From NCBI RefSeq assembly GCF_003669015.1, contig NZ_CP033069.1, forward strand, positions 3,606,501 through 3,670,500: a stretch of DNA of 64,000 nt, written 5' to 3'. The position numbers and the translations under genes were made by a program. Shown here piece after piece: positions 25,866 through 34,959 of the stretch. Below the pieces are notes generated by a model. It was not told the origin of the DNA, did no database searches, and worked only from the letters and a program-made list of their open reading frames with translations. This DNA comes from Acidovorax sp. 1608163 (GTDB taxonomy: Bacteria > Pseudomonadota > Gammaproteobacteria > Burkholderiales > Burkholderiaceae_C). Each line of letters begins with the position of its first letter. The stretch's first letter is position 1.

Positions 25866-26747
25866 TTACATCCAGTACACCAGCACGTACAGGCCCAGCC
25901 AGACCACGTCCACAAAGTGCCAGTACCAAGCAGCACCTTCAAAGCCGAAGTGCTTCTCGGCCGTGAAGTGGCCTTTTTGCAGGCGCAGGGTAATGAACAG
26001 CAGCATCAACATACCCACAAACACGTGAAAACCGTGAAAGCCCGTCAGCATGAAGAAGGTGGAGCCAAACACGCCAGACGAGAGTTTGAGGTTCAGGTCA
26101 GTGTAGAGGTGGTAATACTCGTAGCCCTGCACGATCAGGAAGACGATGCCCAGCAGCACGGTGGCCCACATGAAGGCAATGGTTTTGCCACGCTGGTTCT
26201 CACGCAGTGCGTGGTGGGCAATGGTCAGCGTGACGCCCGAGGTCAACAGCAACGCGGTGTTGATGGTGGGCAGCCAGAATGGGCCGACGGTCTGGAAGGG
26301 CTCGACAATGCCAGCGGGCGACGCGGTCACCCCTGCCGCTAGGCTGGGCCACACCGCCTTGAAGTCGGGCCAGAGCAGTGCGTTGTCGAGACTGCCCAAC
26401 GCGGGCACCGAGTGCGAACGCGCCCACCACAGCGCCGTGAAGAAGGCGCCAAAGAACATCACTTCAGAGAAGATGAACCAGCTCATGCTCCAGCGGTAAG
26501 ACAGGTCGATCTTGTGACCGTAGAGACCGCCTTCGCTTTCGCGGGCTGCATCGCGGAACCACTGGTACAAGACAAAAAGCCACCACACCATGCCCAGCGC
26601 CAGGGAGTACTTGCCCCAGTCATGGCCATTGATCCATTGGCCTGCGCCCAAGATCACAAAAAACAGCCCAGCAGCGGCCATCACAGGGTGACGAGACTCT
26701 GCAGGCACGTAGTAGTACGGTGTTGTGCCGTGTGTTGATGCACTCAT
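25866..26747 (-). CDS. ctaE: Cytochrome c oxidase subunit III
   Basis: A 293-residue, seven-helix subunit III of an aa3-type oxidase. Characteristic blocks are YYYVPAESRHPVMAAAGLFF at the start, RWSMSWFIFSEVMFFGAFFT, then FLIVQGYEYYHLYTDLNL and TGFHGFHVFVGMLML near the end. It stabilises the catalytic core. It lies last in the structural part of the cluster, after DUF2970 and ctaG, and ends at a strong terminator. Confidence 0.97.
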   Translation of the reverse strand: MSASTHGTTPYYYVPAESRHPVMAAAGLFFVILGAGQWINGHDWGKYSLALGMVWWLFVLYQWFRDAARESEGGLYGHKIDLSYRWSMSWFIFSEVMFFGAFFTALWWARSHSVPALGSLDNALLWPDFKAVWPSLAAGVTASPAGIVEPFQTVGPFWLPTINTALLLTSGVTLTIAHHALRENQRGKTIAFMWATVLLGIVFLIVQGYEYYHLYTDLNLKLSSGVFGSTFFMLTGFHGFHVFVGMLMLLFITLRLQKGHFTAEKHFGFEGAAWYWHFVDVVWLGLYVLVYWM

Positions 26748-26804
26748 TTCAGCTCCTGACTCTCTAAATCGTTGTTATCTGTCTCGGGGGGCGAGCCCAC
26801 TGCG

Positions 26805-27032
26805 TCACACAATCCAGTTCACCAGCGCAATGAGCGCCAGCACCAGCGAAAAAACGGCCACCAATCCCACCACGATGATGTGGATGGGGTTGAGCTTCTC
26901 TACATCCTGCGCGTACTCAGAACCTTTGCGCAGACCGATCAAAGACCAAGCCACGGCACGCACCGTGCGCAAGAACGATCCTTTGCGCTGTACCGGCGTT
27001 ACCTTGGGGGAAGAAGGCTTGGCTGCGCTCAT
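26805..27032 (-). CDS. DUF2970 small membrane protein
   Basis: A 75-residue protein with the DUF2970 pattern: basic RKGSFLRTVRAVAWSLIGLR, then YAQDVEKLNPIHIIVVGLVA and one C-terminal membrane helix. It overlaps the end of ctaG by four bases. It is regularly found between ctaG and ctaE in betaproteobacteria and is presumably an oxidase accessory protein; its role is not established. Confidence 0.9.
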   Translation of the reverse strand: MSAAKPSSPKVTPVQRKGSFLRTVRAVAWSLIGLRKGSEYAQDVEKLNPIHIIVVGLVAVFSLVLALIALVNWIV

Positions 27033-27646
27033 GAGCCAGCCCCTTCCTGCCCGGCCACGGCTGCAGCTGCAGACTGGGGTGCCGCAGGTGTCTTACCGCC
27101 CACCTCAAAAAAGGTGTAGGACAGCGTGATGGTGGACACATCTTTGGACAGGCGTGGGTCAATCACAAACGCCACCGGCCATTCCTTCTTTTCGCCGGGC
27201 TCCAGGGTGTACTGGTTGAAGCAAAAGCACTCCAGCTTGGTGAAGTGCGCTGCAGCCTGGCGAGGGGCATAGCTGGGGATGGCCTGCGCGGCCATGCGCC
27301 GGTTCTGCACGTTCTGAAACTCGTACATCACCGTGGTCAATTCACCGGGATGCACTTTCACTGAGCGCTGCGCGGGCTTGAAGTCCCAAGGCCCGCGTGC
27401 GTTGGCATCGAACTCGACCGTGATGGTGCGGCTCTTGTCCACCTGGGTATTGGCGGGCAGTTTGGCATCTTTGCCCGCAGATCCGTTGCCGGGCACCTGC
27501 CGCTCTGACAGCGACAGAATGTTGATGCCCGTCATCTCGCAAATGTGCTTGTAGATGGGTATCAGCGCGTAGCCAAAGGCAAACATGCCCGCTGCAATCA
27601 CCAGCAGCTTGCCGACCATCTTGGCGTTTTCGCGGTGCAGGCTCAT
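27029..27646 (-). CDS. ctaG: Cytochrome oxidase assembly protein CtaG/Cox11
   Basis: A 205-residue copper chaperone for the CuB site of subunit I. I chose ATG 27646 (MSLHRENAKMVGKLLVIAAG). A single N-terminal membrane helix is followed by the immunoglobulin-like Cox11 domain; the copper-binding motif is LECFCFNQYTLEPGE. It lies between the 36-residue small protein and DUF2970 and overlaps the latter. Confidence 0.96.
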   Translation of the reverse strand: MSLHRENAKMVGKLLVIAAGMFAFGYALIPIYKHICEMTGINILSLSERQVPGNGSAGKDAKLPANTQVDKSRTITVEFDANARGPWDFKPAQRSVKVHPGELTTVMYEFQNVQNRRMAAQAIPSYAPRQAAAHFTKLECFCFNQYTLEPGEKKEWPVAFVIDPRLSKDVSTITLSYTFFEVGGKTPAAPQSAAAAVAGQEGAGS

Positions 27647-27656
27647 GGCAATCGGC

Positions 27657-27767
27657 TCAGCGTGACAGCAGCACGACTTTGACCATGAAGCCCACAAAGA
27701 AAGTGGCTGCTACAGACGCCAGGACCAGCGCCATCCGCAAGTTGCTTTTCTTTTGCTCGGGGGTCAT
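27657..27767 (-). CDS. Small oxidase assembly protein (36 residues)
   Basis: A short frame between ctaD and ctaG encodes MTPEQKKSNLRMALVLASVA, then a membrane helix (ATFFVGFMVKVVLLSR) and TGA. GAG lies six bases upstream of the ATG. Its length, position and MTPEQ-KKxNLR start match the small cytochrome oxidase assembly proteins of betaproteobacteria, which many gene callers miss. A role in oxidase assembly is inferred from this conservation of position. Confidence 0.85.
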   Translation of the reverse strand: MTPEQKKSNLRMALVLASVAATFFVGFMVKVVLLSR

Positions 27768-27778
27768 GACGACGCTCC

Positions 27779-29410
27779 TCAGCCAATGACGCGCGTTGCC
27801 GTCGCATCCAGCTTGGGAGGAGTTTCATAGGTATGGAACGGCGCTGGCGACGGCACTTCCCACTCCAGGCCCTCAGCCCCCTCCCAAGGCTTTTGCGGAG
27901 CCTTGGCACCCTTGCCGCGCATGGCAGGCACAACCACAAACAGGAAGAAGTACACCTGCATCAGACCAAAGCCCAACGCGCCGACCGATGCGATCGCGTT
28001 GAAGTCGGCAAACTGCATGGGGTAGTCAGCGTAGCGACGGGGCATGCCTGCCAAGCCCAGGAAGTGCATGGGGAAGAAGGTGACGTTGAAGGTGATGAGC
28101 GAACCCCAGAAGTGAATCTGTCCACGGGTTTCGCTGTACATCACGCCCGTCCATTTGGGGGCCCAGTAGTAGTACGCCGCAAACATGGAGAACAACGACC
28201 CGGCCACCAGCACATAGTGGAAGTGGGCCACCACGTAGTACGTGTCTTGCAGCTGGATGTCGATCGGCGCCATGGCCAAAATCAGGCCGGTGAAGCCACC
28301 CATGGTGAACACAAAGATGAAGCCCACAGCAAACAGCATCGGGGTTTCGAACGTCATGGAGCCGCGCCACATGGTTGCGATCCAGTTGAAGATCTTCACG
28401 GCCGTGGGCACGGAGATCAGCATCGTGGCGTACATGAAGAACAGCTGGCCCGTCACAGGCATGCCGGTCGTGAACATGTGGTGGGCCCACACAATGAACG
28501 ACAGGATGGCGATGGACGAGGTGGCATACACCATGGAGGCATAGCCGAACAGCTTCTTGCGTGCAAAGGCAGGCACGATCTGGCTGATGATGCCGAAAGC
28601 CGGCAAGATCATGATGTACACCTCGGGGTGACCGAAGAACCAGAAGATGTGCTGGTACATCACCGGGTCACCACCACCGGCGGGGTTGAAGAAGCTGGTG
28701 CCAAAGTGGCGGTCGGTCAGCGTCATGGTGATGGCACCGGCCAGAACGGGCATCACGGCGATCAGCAGGTAAGCGGTGATGAGCCAAGTCCACGCAAACA
28801 TGGGCATCTTCATCAGCGTCATGCCAGGGGCGCGCATGTTCAGGATGGTCACGATGATGTTGATCGAGCCCATGATGGACGAGGCGCCCAGGATATGCAT
28901 CGCGAAGATGCCAGCGTCCATGGAGGGGCCCATCTGCAAAGTGAGCGGTGCATACAGCGTCCAGCCCGCAGCAGGTGCGCCGCCGGGCATGAAGAACGAG
29001 CTCACCAGCATCAGCGCGGCAGGGATCATCAGCCAGAAGCTGAAGTTATTCATGCGGGCGAACGCCATGTCGGAGGCGCCGATCTGCAGCGGAATCATCC
29101 AGTTCGCAAAGCCCACGAAGGCCGGCATGATGGCGCCGAACACCATGATCAGGCCGTGCATGGTGGTGAGCTGGTTGAACAGCTCGGGGTTCACCAGCTG
29201 CAGGCCGGGTTGGAACAGCTCAGCGCGAATCAGCAGTGCCAGGATGCCCCCCACCATCAACATGGTGAAAGAGAACAGCAGGTACAGCGTGCCAATGTCT
29301 TTGTGGTTGGTGGCGAACACCCAGCGGCGCCAGCCTGAGGGTGAATGGTGGTCATGGCCATCGTGTGCGTGATCGCCAGCACGCCCATGGTTGTCGAGAA
29401 CTGCGCTCAT
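27779..29410 (-). CDS. ctaD: Cytochrome c oxidase subunit I
   Basis: A 543-residue catalytic subunit with 12 helices holding haem a, haem a3 and Cu[15 protein letters not shown] contains the histidine-tyrosine pair of the active site, [12 protein letters not shown] the CuB histidine pair, and [15 protein letters not shown] the haem histidines. The K- and D-channel residues appear conserved, so this is an A-type (aa3) proton-pumping oxidase. It lies between ctaC and the small assembly protein. Confidence 0.98.
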   Translation of the reverse strand: MSAVLDNHGRAGDHAHDGHDHHSPSGWRRWVFATNHKDIGTLYLLFSFTMLMVGGILALLIRAELFQPGLQLVNPELFNQLTTMHGLIMVFGAIMPAFVGFANWMIPLQIGASDMAFARMNNFSFWLMIPAALMLVSSFFMPGGAPAAGWTLYAPLTLQMGPSMDAGIFAMHILGASSIMGSINIIVTILNMRAPGMTLMKMPMFAWTWLITAYLLIAVMPVLAGAITMTLTDRHFGTSFFNPAGGGDPVMYQHIFWFFGHPEVYIMILPAFGIISQIVPAFARKKLFGYASMVYATSSIAILSFIVWAHHMFTTGMPVTGQLFFMYATMLISVPTAVKIFNWIATMWRGSMTFETPMLFAVGFIFVFTMGGFTGLILAMAPIDIQLQDTYYVVAHFHYVLVAGSLFSMFAAYYYWAPKWTGVMYSETRGQIHFWGSLITFNVTFFPMHFLGLAGMPRRYADYPMQFADFNAIASVGALGFGLMQVYFFLFVVVPAMRGKGAKAPQKPWEGAEGLEWEVPSPAPFHTYETPPKLDATATRVIG

Positions 29411-29440
29411 AGTGAATTCCTCAATGCAATAGGGCGATGA

Positions 29441-30619
29441 TTACTTGCCACGCTGGGCCACGATTTCTGCAGGCTGCACCAGCTGGCCGGTTTTGTTGGA
29501 CCAGTTGTTCTTGGTGTAGCTCACCACTGCCGCAATGTCGGTATCGCTCAATTGCTTCCACGAGGGCATGGCACCGTTGGCTGCGCCGTTGAGCAGCACC
29601 TGAATCTGCTTGGCATGGTCGGCATCCAGCACGATGGCCGAGCCGTCCAGCGGCTTGATAGGGCCAGCGCCCTTGCCATTGGCCTGGTGGCAAGCAGCGC
29701 AGTTGGCGGCATACACCTTTTCGCCCCGCTTGAGAATGTCTGCCAGCGCCCACACCTTGGTGGGATCGTCCAGCTTGGCGGCAGCCTTTTTCTTTTGCTC
29801 CGCCACCCAGCCCGAATAATCTTCCGCAGACAGCACCTTCACATGGATGGGCATGTAGGCGTGCTCCTTGCCGCACAACTCAGCACACTGTCCGTAGTAG
29901 TCGCCCACTTTCTCTGCCCGAAACCATGTGTCGCGGACAAAGCCGGGGATGGCGTCTTGCTTGATACCGAAGGCGGGCACCATGAAGGCATGGATCACAT
30001 CGTTGGCGGTGGTGATGATGCGGACCTTCTTGCCCACGGGCACCACCATCGGGTTGTCCACTTTGAGCAGGTAGTCCGCAGGTGCCTGAGACACGTTGCC
30101 ACTGTCGGACATGACACGGTGGCTGCTGTCGAGCGTGGAGATAAAGGCCAAGCCTTCACCTTCGCCCGTGATGTAGTCATAGCCCCACTTCCACTGGTAG
30201 CCAGTGGCCTTGATCGTCAGGTCGGCATTGGTGGTGTCCTTTTGCGCGACCAGCACCTTGGTGGCGGGCAAAGCCATCAGGATCACGATGATGAACGGAA
30301 CAATCGTCCACACAATTTCCACCGTCACCGACTCATGGAAATTGGCAGACTTGGCGCCTTTGGACTTGCGATGCTTCCAGATGGAATAGAACATCACGGA
30401 GAAAACGGCGATGAAGATCACCGTGCAGATGATGAGCATCATCCAGTGCAAGAAATGCTGCTCTTCGGCAATTTTGGTGACTGGCGGGGCCAGGTTCAAC
30501 TGATTGACGGCGGGCCCACCGGGCAGGTCTTGAACGGCGTGGGCGGCGCTGCCCACCCATGCACCGGCCATCAGCAGCAGAGAAGCCAGCTTGTTGGGAA
30601 TGCTCTTCATAGTTCTCAT
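29441..30619 (-). CDS. ctaC: Cytochrome c oxidase subunit II with fused cytochrome c
   Basis: A 392-residue subunit II. The signal peptide ends near GSAAHA, two membrane helices follow, then the cupredoxin domain with the CuA motif CAELCGKEHAYM. Beyond residue about 290 a cytochrome c domain is fused, with VYAANCAACHQANGKG (CxxCH) and a distal methionine in GAANGAMPSW. This caa3-like fusion is normal for Burkholderiales. ATG 30610 is an alternative start. It is the first gene of the oxidase run. Confidence 0.96.
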   Translation of the reverse strand: MRTMKSIPNKLASLLLMAGAWVGSAAHAVQDLPGGPAVNQLNLAPPVTKIAEEQHFLHWMMLIICTVIFIAVFSVMFYSIWKHRKSKGAKSANFHESVTVEIVWTIVPFIIVILMALPATKVLVAQKDTTNADLTIKATGYQWKWGYDYITGEGEGLAFISTLDSSHRVMSDSGNVSQAPADYLLKVDNPMVVPVGKKVRIITTANDVIHAFMVPAFGIKQDAIPGFVRDTWFRAEKVGDYYGQCAELCGKEHAYMPIHVKVLSAEDYSGWVAEQKKKAAAKLDDPTKVWALADILKRGEKVYAANCAACHQANGKGAGPIKPLDGSAIVLDADHAKQIQVLLNGAANGAMPSWKQLSDTDIAAVVSYTKNNWSNKTGQLVQPAEIVAQRGK

Positions 30620-30667
30620 TTACTTCTATGCCTCAAATTAACCAATCCCCGCAGCGCCTGCGTGGGG

Positions 30668-31144
30668 TCAGGCGGCCCGCAAGGCCATGCGGATCTCAGA
30701 CGCCAGAGCGGCACGAAGCTCCGGGCGCACAAAACGCCCCACCTCGACCGACCTGCCTCGTGCAGACAAGGTGATGAGCGATCTGTCACCGGTCTTGGGC
30801 TCTACTCGAACCCAGCGTCGGTCAAATTCAGCCCGCTCACGCCTGCCCGCTGTCTCCCTCTCCACCACAAGGCGAGACCCTTGCAGTGAAATCTTTTCGC
30901 CATCCGTCGCGTGACGAACGTACATGGCAAATGCAATTCCGACAACAGCAATTTCCAGGGATATGAAGGTCGACATCGGGTAAGCACCGAGGAACCAGAA
31001 GCCCGCGGCGACACCGAGCAACACACAACACAGTGACAAAGGCACCCAACCGAGCGACACCGGGCTGACCGAGCCATGCCGGACGAGACACCAGGCGATG
31101 TCCTGATCGGACACCGTGGCAAAACGCAGAACCAAGCCAGCCAC
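30668..31144 (-). CDS. DUF2244 membrane protein
   Basis: A 158-residue protein beginning at a GTG. Two helices (LGWVPLSLCCVLLGVAAGFW; STFISLEIAVVGIAFAMYV) are followed by a beta-rich part with EKISLQGSRLVVERETAG and the end block VGRFVRPELRAALASEIRMA, typical of DUF2244. Function unknown. Proteins of this family are often encoded next to cytochrome oxidase genes, as here. Confidence 0.88.
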   Translation of the reverse strand: MAGLVLRFATVSDQDIAWCLVRHGSVSPVSLGWVPLSLCCVLLGVAAGFWFLGAYPMSTFISLEIAVVGIAFAMYVRHATDGEKISLQGSRLVVERETAGRRERAEFDRRWVRVEPKTGDRSLITLSARGRSVEVGRFVRPELRAALASEIRMALRAA

Positions 31145-31295
31145 CGGAAATACTCACAAAAATTGCCTGCGACTTCTGCTCGCTCCTGCAGAGCACGCCA
31201 GACAAAGTTGCGCGGGAAAATGCCCGAAATTTCACATCCCAACTGGCAAGAATTGTAGCTTGCCTTGTTCTAAATCATTGACACGGCGTTACGAG

Positions 31296-32225
31296 TTACT
31301 CATTAACTGGGCCGTTACGCAACATGGCACGCATGTCACTCAAAGAGACCGAGCTGCTGGGGCTCACACGCACGCGCGGCGCGGGTTTGAAGGCATGGCC
31401 GTAGATGATTTCAAAGGTCAGCGAGAGCGGCTTGCCCGCTCCATCACCGGCATCACCCAATCGATCTGACAAGGCCTGGAGCAATTGCTGACGCCAGCGC
31501 TTGCCGCGCAGCGCTCCAAAACGCTCTGGGTGTAAATTGCAGCCCAGTTCACGCAACTCTTGCAGCAGGCGCTCGGGGGTCGCAAAGGTCAGGGTGATTC
31601 GCTCCATGTCCATCACGGGCTCGGCAAAGCCCGCCTGCACCAGCATGTCACCCCAGTCGTGCATATCAGTAAACGCGTGGCCCGCCGGGGGCCAGCCCAG
31701 ATCAGCATACACAGCGCGCAACTCCTGCGCCGTGTCCGGCCCCAGGCAAGAGAACATCAAATAGCCATCCACAGTCAAAGCGCGGTGCCATTGGGCGATG
31801 AGCGCCTGGGGATCAGCCGCCATGTGCAGTGCCATGTTGGCCCAAAGCATCTGCACGCTACCGTCGCCTGGCATCTCCACACGCGTGCCGCCGCCCGTCC
31901 AGCGGGTGGGGCTCCACCAAGGCTTGTCCAGGGCTTGGATTGCTGCCCCCTGGCTTGTCAACGAGGTCTCTGCCACCACGCAGTCGGCCTTGGGATAGCG
32001 CGCGCTGACGAGCGCATGCCCCTGCAGCCCCCCACGCACGGCGTCCCAGTGGCACCACGCCTGCGGCGCCTGCCGAATCCACTGCAAGCGGTCTTCCATG
32101 CGCCGGGCCACCTCTTCATGCAGCCAGGGCGACTGGGCGGGCGCACTGGCGTGCCAACGCGCTGCCGCAACGGGGTCTATGGTGGGAGGGCGCTCTGTGG
32201 GCATGGGGCTCAGTACCTGGGTCAA
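31296..32225 (-). CDS. bioC: BioC-like SAM-dependent methyltransferase
   Basis: A 309-residue methyltransferase. The class I SAM fold is recognisable in ALIAQWHRALTVDGYLMFSC (motif after the nucleotide site) and ELRAVYADLGWPPAGHAFTD, typical of BioC, the malonyl-ACP O-methyltransferase that starts biotin synthesis. The canonical GxGxG loop is not obvious; the N-terminal half is divergent. No bio genes adjoin. It is divergent from comF with 24 bp between starts. The symbol is by family resemblance. Confidence 0.7.
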   Translation of the reverse strand: MTQVLSPMPTERPPTIDPVAAARWHASAPAQSPWLHEEVARRMEDRLQWIRQAPQAWCHWDAVRGGLQGHALVSARYPKADCVVAETSLTSQGAAIQALDKPWWSPTRWTGGGTRVEMPGDGSVQMLWANMALHMAADPQALIAQWHRALTVDGYLMFSCLGPDTAQELRAVYADLGWPPAGHAFTDMHDWGDMLVQAGFAEPVMDMERITLTFATPERLLQELRELGCNLHPERFGALRGKRWRQQLLQALSDRLGDAGDGAGKPLSLTFEIIYGHAFKPAPRVRVSPSSSVSLSDMRAMLRNGPVNE

Positions 32226-32249
32226 ACGGCAGGCGAGTATATTGATTCC

Positions 32250-32972
32250 ATGCTTTTCAGGCGCTTGTCAGGCCTCTTGAGGCCCATCACCCAACTGGCA
32301 CAGCGCGTGCCCAGCCAATGCGCCGTGTGCCATGCCTGGCCCGCACAGCGGGTGTGCAACGCGTGCGTGGCGCGGTTTGCACAGCCCAGCCACCGCTGCA
32401 CACGCTGCGCCTTGGTGGTGCCCGGTGGAGTGCCAATTTGCGGGGCCTGCCTGAAAGAGCCACCCGCCATCGACACCTGCCTTGCGGCTGTGCCTTACGC
32501 ATACCCTTGGGCGCAGGCCATCAAAGCCTTCAAGTTCCACAACGATCCTGGCTGGGCCAAGCCACTGGCCACGCTGTTGCGCAGCACGCCGTGGATAGAA
32601 CCTGCGCTGGAAGCCGCAGACTGGGTCATCCCCATCCCGTTGTCTGACCATCGGTTGAAAGAGCGTGGCTTCAACCAGGCTGCACTGATAGCCCAGAAGC
32701 TGACCCCCACCAAAACAAACACCCAGGCCATGCTGCGCCTGCACGACACCCCCGCCCAAAGCGGACTGACGCGGGCACAGCGGCTGCGCAATCTGCGCAA
32801 CGCCTTCATGGTGGAACCCCGCTGCGCAGCCGCGTTGCAGGGCCGCCATGTGATCTTGCTGGACGATGTGATGACCACCGGCGCCACATTGGATGCCGCC
32901 GCCAGCGCGCTGAGAGCCTGTGGCGTAGCGCACATCACCGGAGTGGTCGTGGCGCGCACAGAGCGCGAGTAA
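32250..32972 (+). CDS. ComF-family phosphoribosyltransferase-like protein
   Basis: A 240-residue ComF/GntX-type protein. The N-terminal zinc-ribbon cysteines are CAVCHAW, VCNACVARF, RCTRCALVV and CGACL. The C-terminal phosphoribosyltransferase domain has VIPIPLSDHRLKERGFNQAA and the PRPP loop ILLDDVMTTGATLDAAASAL. Family members are linked to DNA uptake (ComF) or replication repair. The start ATG 32250 matches the usual length. It is divergent from the BioC-like gene and convergent with livM. Confidence 0.93.
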   Translation: MLFRRLSGLLRPITQLAQRVPSQCAVCHAWPAQRVCNACVARFAQPSHRCTRCALVVPGGVPICGACLKEPPAIDTCLAAVPYAYPWAQAIKAFKFHNDPGWAKPLATLLRSTPWIEPALEAADWVIPIPLSDHRLKERGFNQAALIAQKLTPTKTNTQAMLRLHDTPAQSGLTRAQRLRNLRNAFMVEPRCAAALQGRHVILLDDVMTTGATLDAAASALRACGVAHITGVVVARTERE

Positions 32973-33004
32973 GGGCAAGCAAGCCACCCCGGTCAGGCCG
33001 CGCT

Positions 33005-33994
33005 CTAGGTACCTTTGCGCCAACGCGCTTGCAGGGCAATGATCTCGCCCATGATGCCCCGGCGGAACGCCAGCACGCACACCACAAAAATAAGCCCTGT
33101 GACCATGGTGACCGACTCACCCAGGGTCTTGAACCATTCCACACTTGTGAGTGCCGCCAGCAAATTGCCCAGCTCGCCAATCTTGTTTTCGAGCAACACC
33201 ACCACCGCCGAACCGACCAGCGGACCAGACAGAGTGCCCAGCCCCCCCACTAGGTTCATCAAGATGACCTGGCCAGAGGCCGTCCAGTGCACGTCTGACA
33301 AGGTCGCAAAACCCAGCACCAGCGTTTTCAGCGACCCCGCCAAACCGGCCAGGGCCGCAGACAGCACAAATGCCAGCAGCTTGTAGCGGTGGGTGTCATA
33401 GCCCAGCGATATGGCCCGAGGCTCGTTTTCCTTGATGCCCTTGAGCACCTGCCCAAACGGCGAATGGACGGTGCGCACGATAAGGCAAAACGCGGCCACC
33501 ACGATGACCAGCGTGACGTAGTACATGGCCAGATCGCTTTGCAGGTCAATCAACCCCAGCAGCTTGCCACGGGGCACGCCCTGCAAGCCGTCCTCGCCGC
33601 CAGTGAATGGCGCCTGCAGGCAAGCAAAGAACAGCATCTGCGCCAGGGCCAGCGTGATCATCGAAAAATAGATGCCCTGGCGGCGAATGGCGAGCCAGCC
33701 AAACAGCAACCCCAGCAAACCACCACTGGCGGTGCCAAACAGCAAGCCCACCTCAGGTGTCATGCCCCAGGCTTTGACGGCATGCCCAGCCACGTAGGCA
33801 GCGCCGCCAAAAAAGGCCGCATGCCCAAACGACAGCAACCCGGTGTAGCCCAGCAACAAATTGAAGGCGCAGGCGAACAGAGCGAAGCACATGAGCTTCA
33901 TCACAAACACAGGGTAAGCGCCTGCAAACGGCGCCGCCAACAAAGCCAGCAACAGCAGACCGTACCCCAATTTGGCGATTCTTTTCGAGTTCAT
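33005..33994 (-). CDS. livM: Branched-chain amino acid ABC transporter permease LivM
   Basis: A 329-residue inner-membrane permease. Blocks typical of LivM include FALFACAFNLLLGYTGLLSF, GHAAFFGGAAYVAGH, the coupling region IKENEPRAISLGYDTHRYKL and FVLSAALAGLAGSLKTLVLG. It is the last gene of the livGFKHM unit, 11 bases after livH, and forms the channel with LivH for amino acids or related ligands. Confidence 0.95.
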   Translation of the reverse strand: MNSKRIAKLGYGLLLLALLAAPFAGAYPVFVMKLMCFALFACAFNLLLGYTGLLSFGHAAFFGGAAYVAGHAVKAWGMTPEVGLLFGTASGGLLGLLFGWLAIRRQGIYFSMITLALAQMLFFACLQAPFTGGEDGLQGVPRGKLLGLIDLQSDLAMYYVTLVIVVAAFCLIVRTVHSPFGQVLKGIKENEPRAISLGYDTHRYKLLAFVLSAALAGLAGSLKTLVLGFATLSDVHWTASGQVILMNLVGGLGTLSGPLVGSAVVVLLENKIGELGNLLAALTSVEWFKTLGESVTMVTGLIFVVCVLAFRRGIMGEIIALQARWRKGT

Positions 33995-34005
33995 GGACCG
34001 GCCCC

Positions 34006-34890
34006 TTATTTCTCTTTGCCGAACAAACCGGCAGGGCGGATCAGCAAAACAATCACCATGATGACAAACACCACCGTGGATGACGCCTCGGGGTAGAACA
34101 CTTTGGTAAAGCCCTCAATCACACCCAAGCCCAGCCCCGTCAGGATCGAGCCCATGATCGATCCCATGCCGCCGATCACCACCACGGCAAACACCACGAT
34201 GATGAGGTTTTGCCCCATGAGCGGGGTGACCTGGTAAACCGGCGCAGCCAGCACACCGGCAAACGCGGCCAGGGCTGCACCAAACGCATAGGTCAGGGTG
34301 ATCATGACCGGCACATTCACGCCAAAGGCCTCGACCAGACGCGGGTTCTCGGTGCCTGCCCGCAGGTAGGCTCCCAGCTTGGTCTTTTCAATCACATACC
34401 AGGTTGCAAGGCACACCACGATCGACGCCACCACCACCCAGGCTCGGTAGTTGGGCATGATCATGAAGCCCAGGTTGGTGGCCCCCTCCAGCAGCTCCGG
34501 CGTGTCGTAACCCAGGCCAGACACACCGTAGATCGAGCGGAACACCCCCTCAATCAACAGCGTGAGGCCCAGGGTCAACAGCAGCCCATACAGGTGGTCC
34601 AACTTGTAGATCCAGCGCAGCAACAGCCGCTCAATCACCACACCAAACACCCCCACCACCAACGGCGCCAACACCAGCATCCACCAATAGCCGATGCCCA
34701 GGTAGTTCATGGCCATCCAGGTCGCCAAGGCCCCCATCATGAACAGCGCACCATGCGCAAAGTTGATGACGTTGAGCAACCCGAAGATGACCGCCAGGCC
34801 CAGACTCAAGATGGCATAGAACGACCCGTTGACCAGCCCCAGAAGGAGCTGGCTGAGCAGGCCTGGCAAGGAGACACCGAAAATTTCCAT
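34006..34890 (-). CDS. livH: Branched-chain amino acid ABC transporter permease LivH
   Basis: A 294-residue permease starting MEIFGVSLPGLLSQLLLGLV. LivH blocks are NGSFYAILSLGLAVIFGLLN, VINFAHGALFMMGAL and the coupling motif RAGTENPRLVEAFGVNV. It precedes livM and follows livK by about 70 bp. Confidence 0.95.
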   Translation of the reverse strand: MEIFGVSLPGLLSQLLLGLVNGSFYAILSLGLAVIFGLLNVINFAHGALFMMGALATWMAMNYLGIGYWWMLVLAPLVVGVFGVVIERLLLRWIYKLDHLYGLLLTLGLTLLIEGVFRSIYGVSGLGYDTPELLEGATNLGFMIMPNYRAWVVVASIVVCLATWYVIEKTKLGAYLRAGTENPRLVEAFGVNVPVMITLTYAFGAALAAFAGVLAAPVYQVTPLMGQNLIIVVFAVVVIGGMGSIMGSILTGLGLGVIEGFTKVFYPEASSTVVFVIMVIVLLIRPAGLFGKEK

Positions 34891-34959
34891 GGGAGGCAGC
34901 GCCGGTGAAAGAGGGTGGGATTCAGTGCGTGAAACAGCGGGGCATCCAGACGGACGCCA

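Noticed and set aside
27833..29338. A 501-codon plus-strand frame
   Set aside because: Antisense to ctaD, which is unambiguous.
30610..31144. Possible unusual fusion in subunit II (cupredoxin plus cytochrome c)
   Set aside because: This caa3-like fusion is standard in Burkholderiales, so it is not a novelty.
31560..32972. A 470-codon open frame on the plus strand covering the BioC-like gene
   Set aside because: Only the part from ATG 32250 shows ComF motifs; the rest is antisense to the methyltransferase gene.
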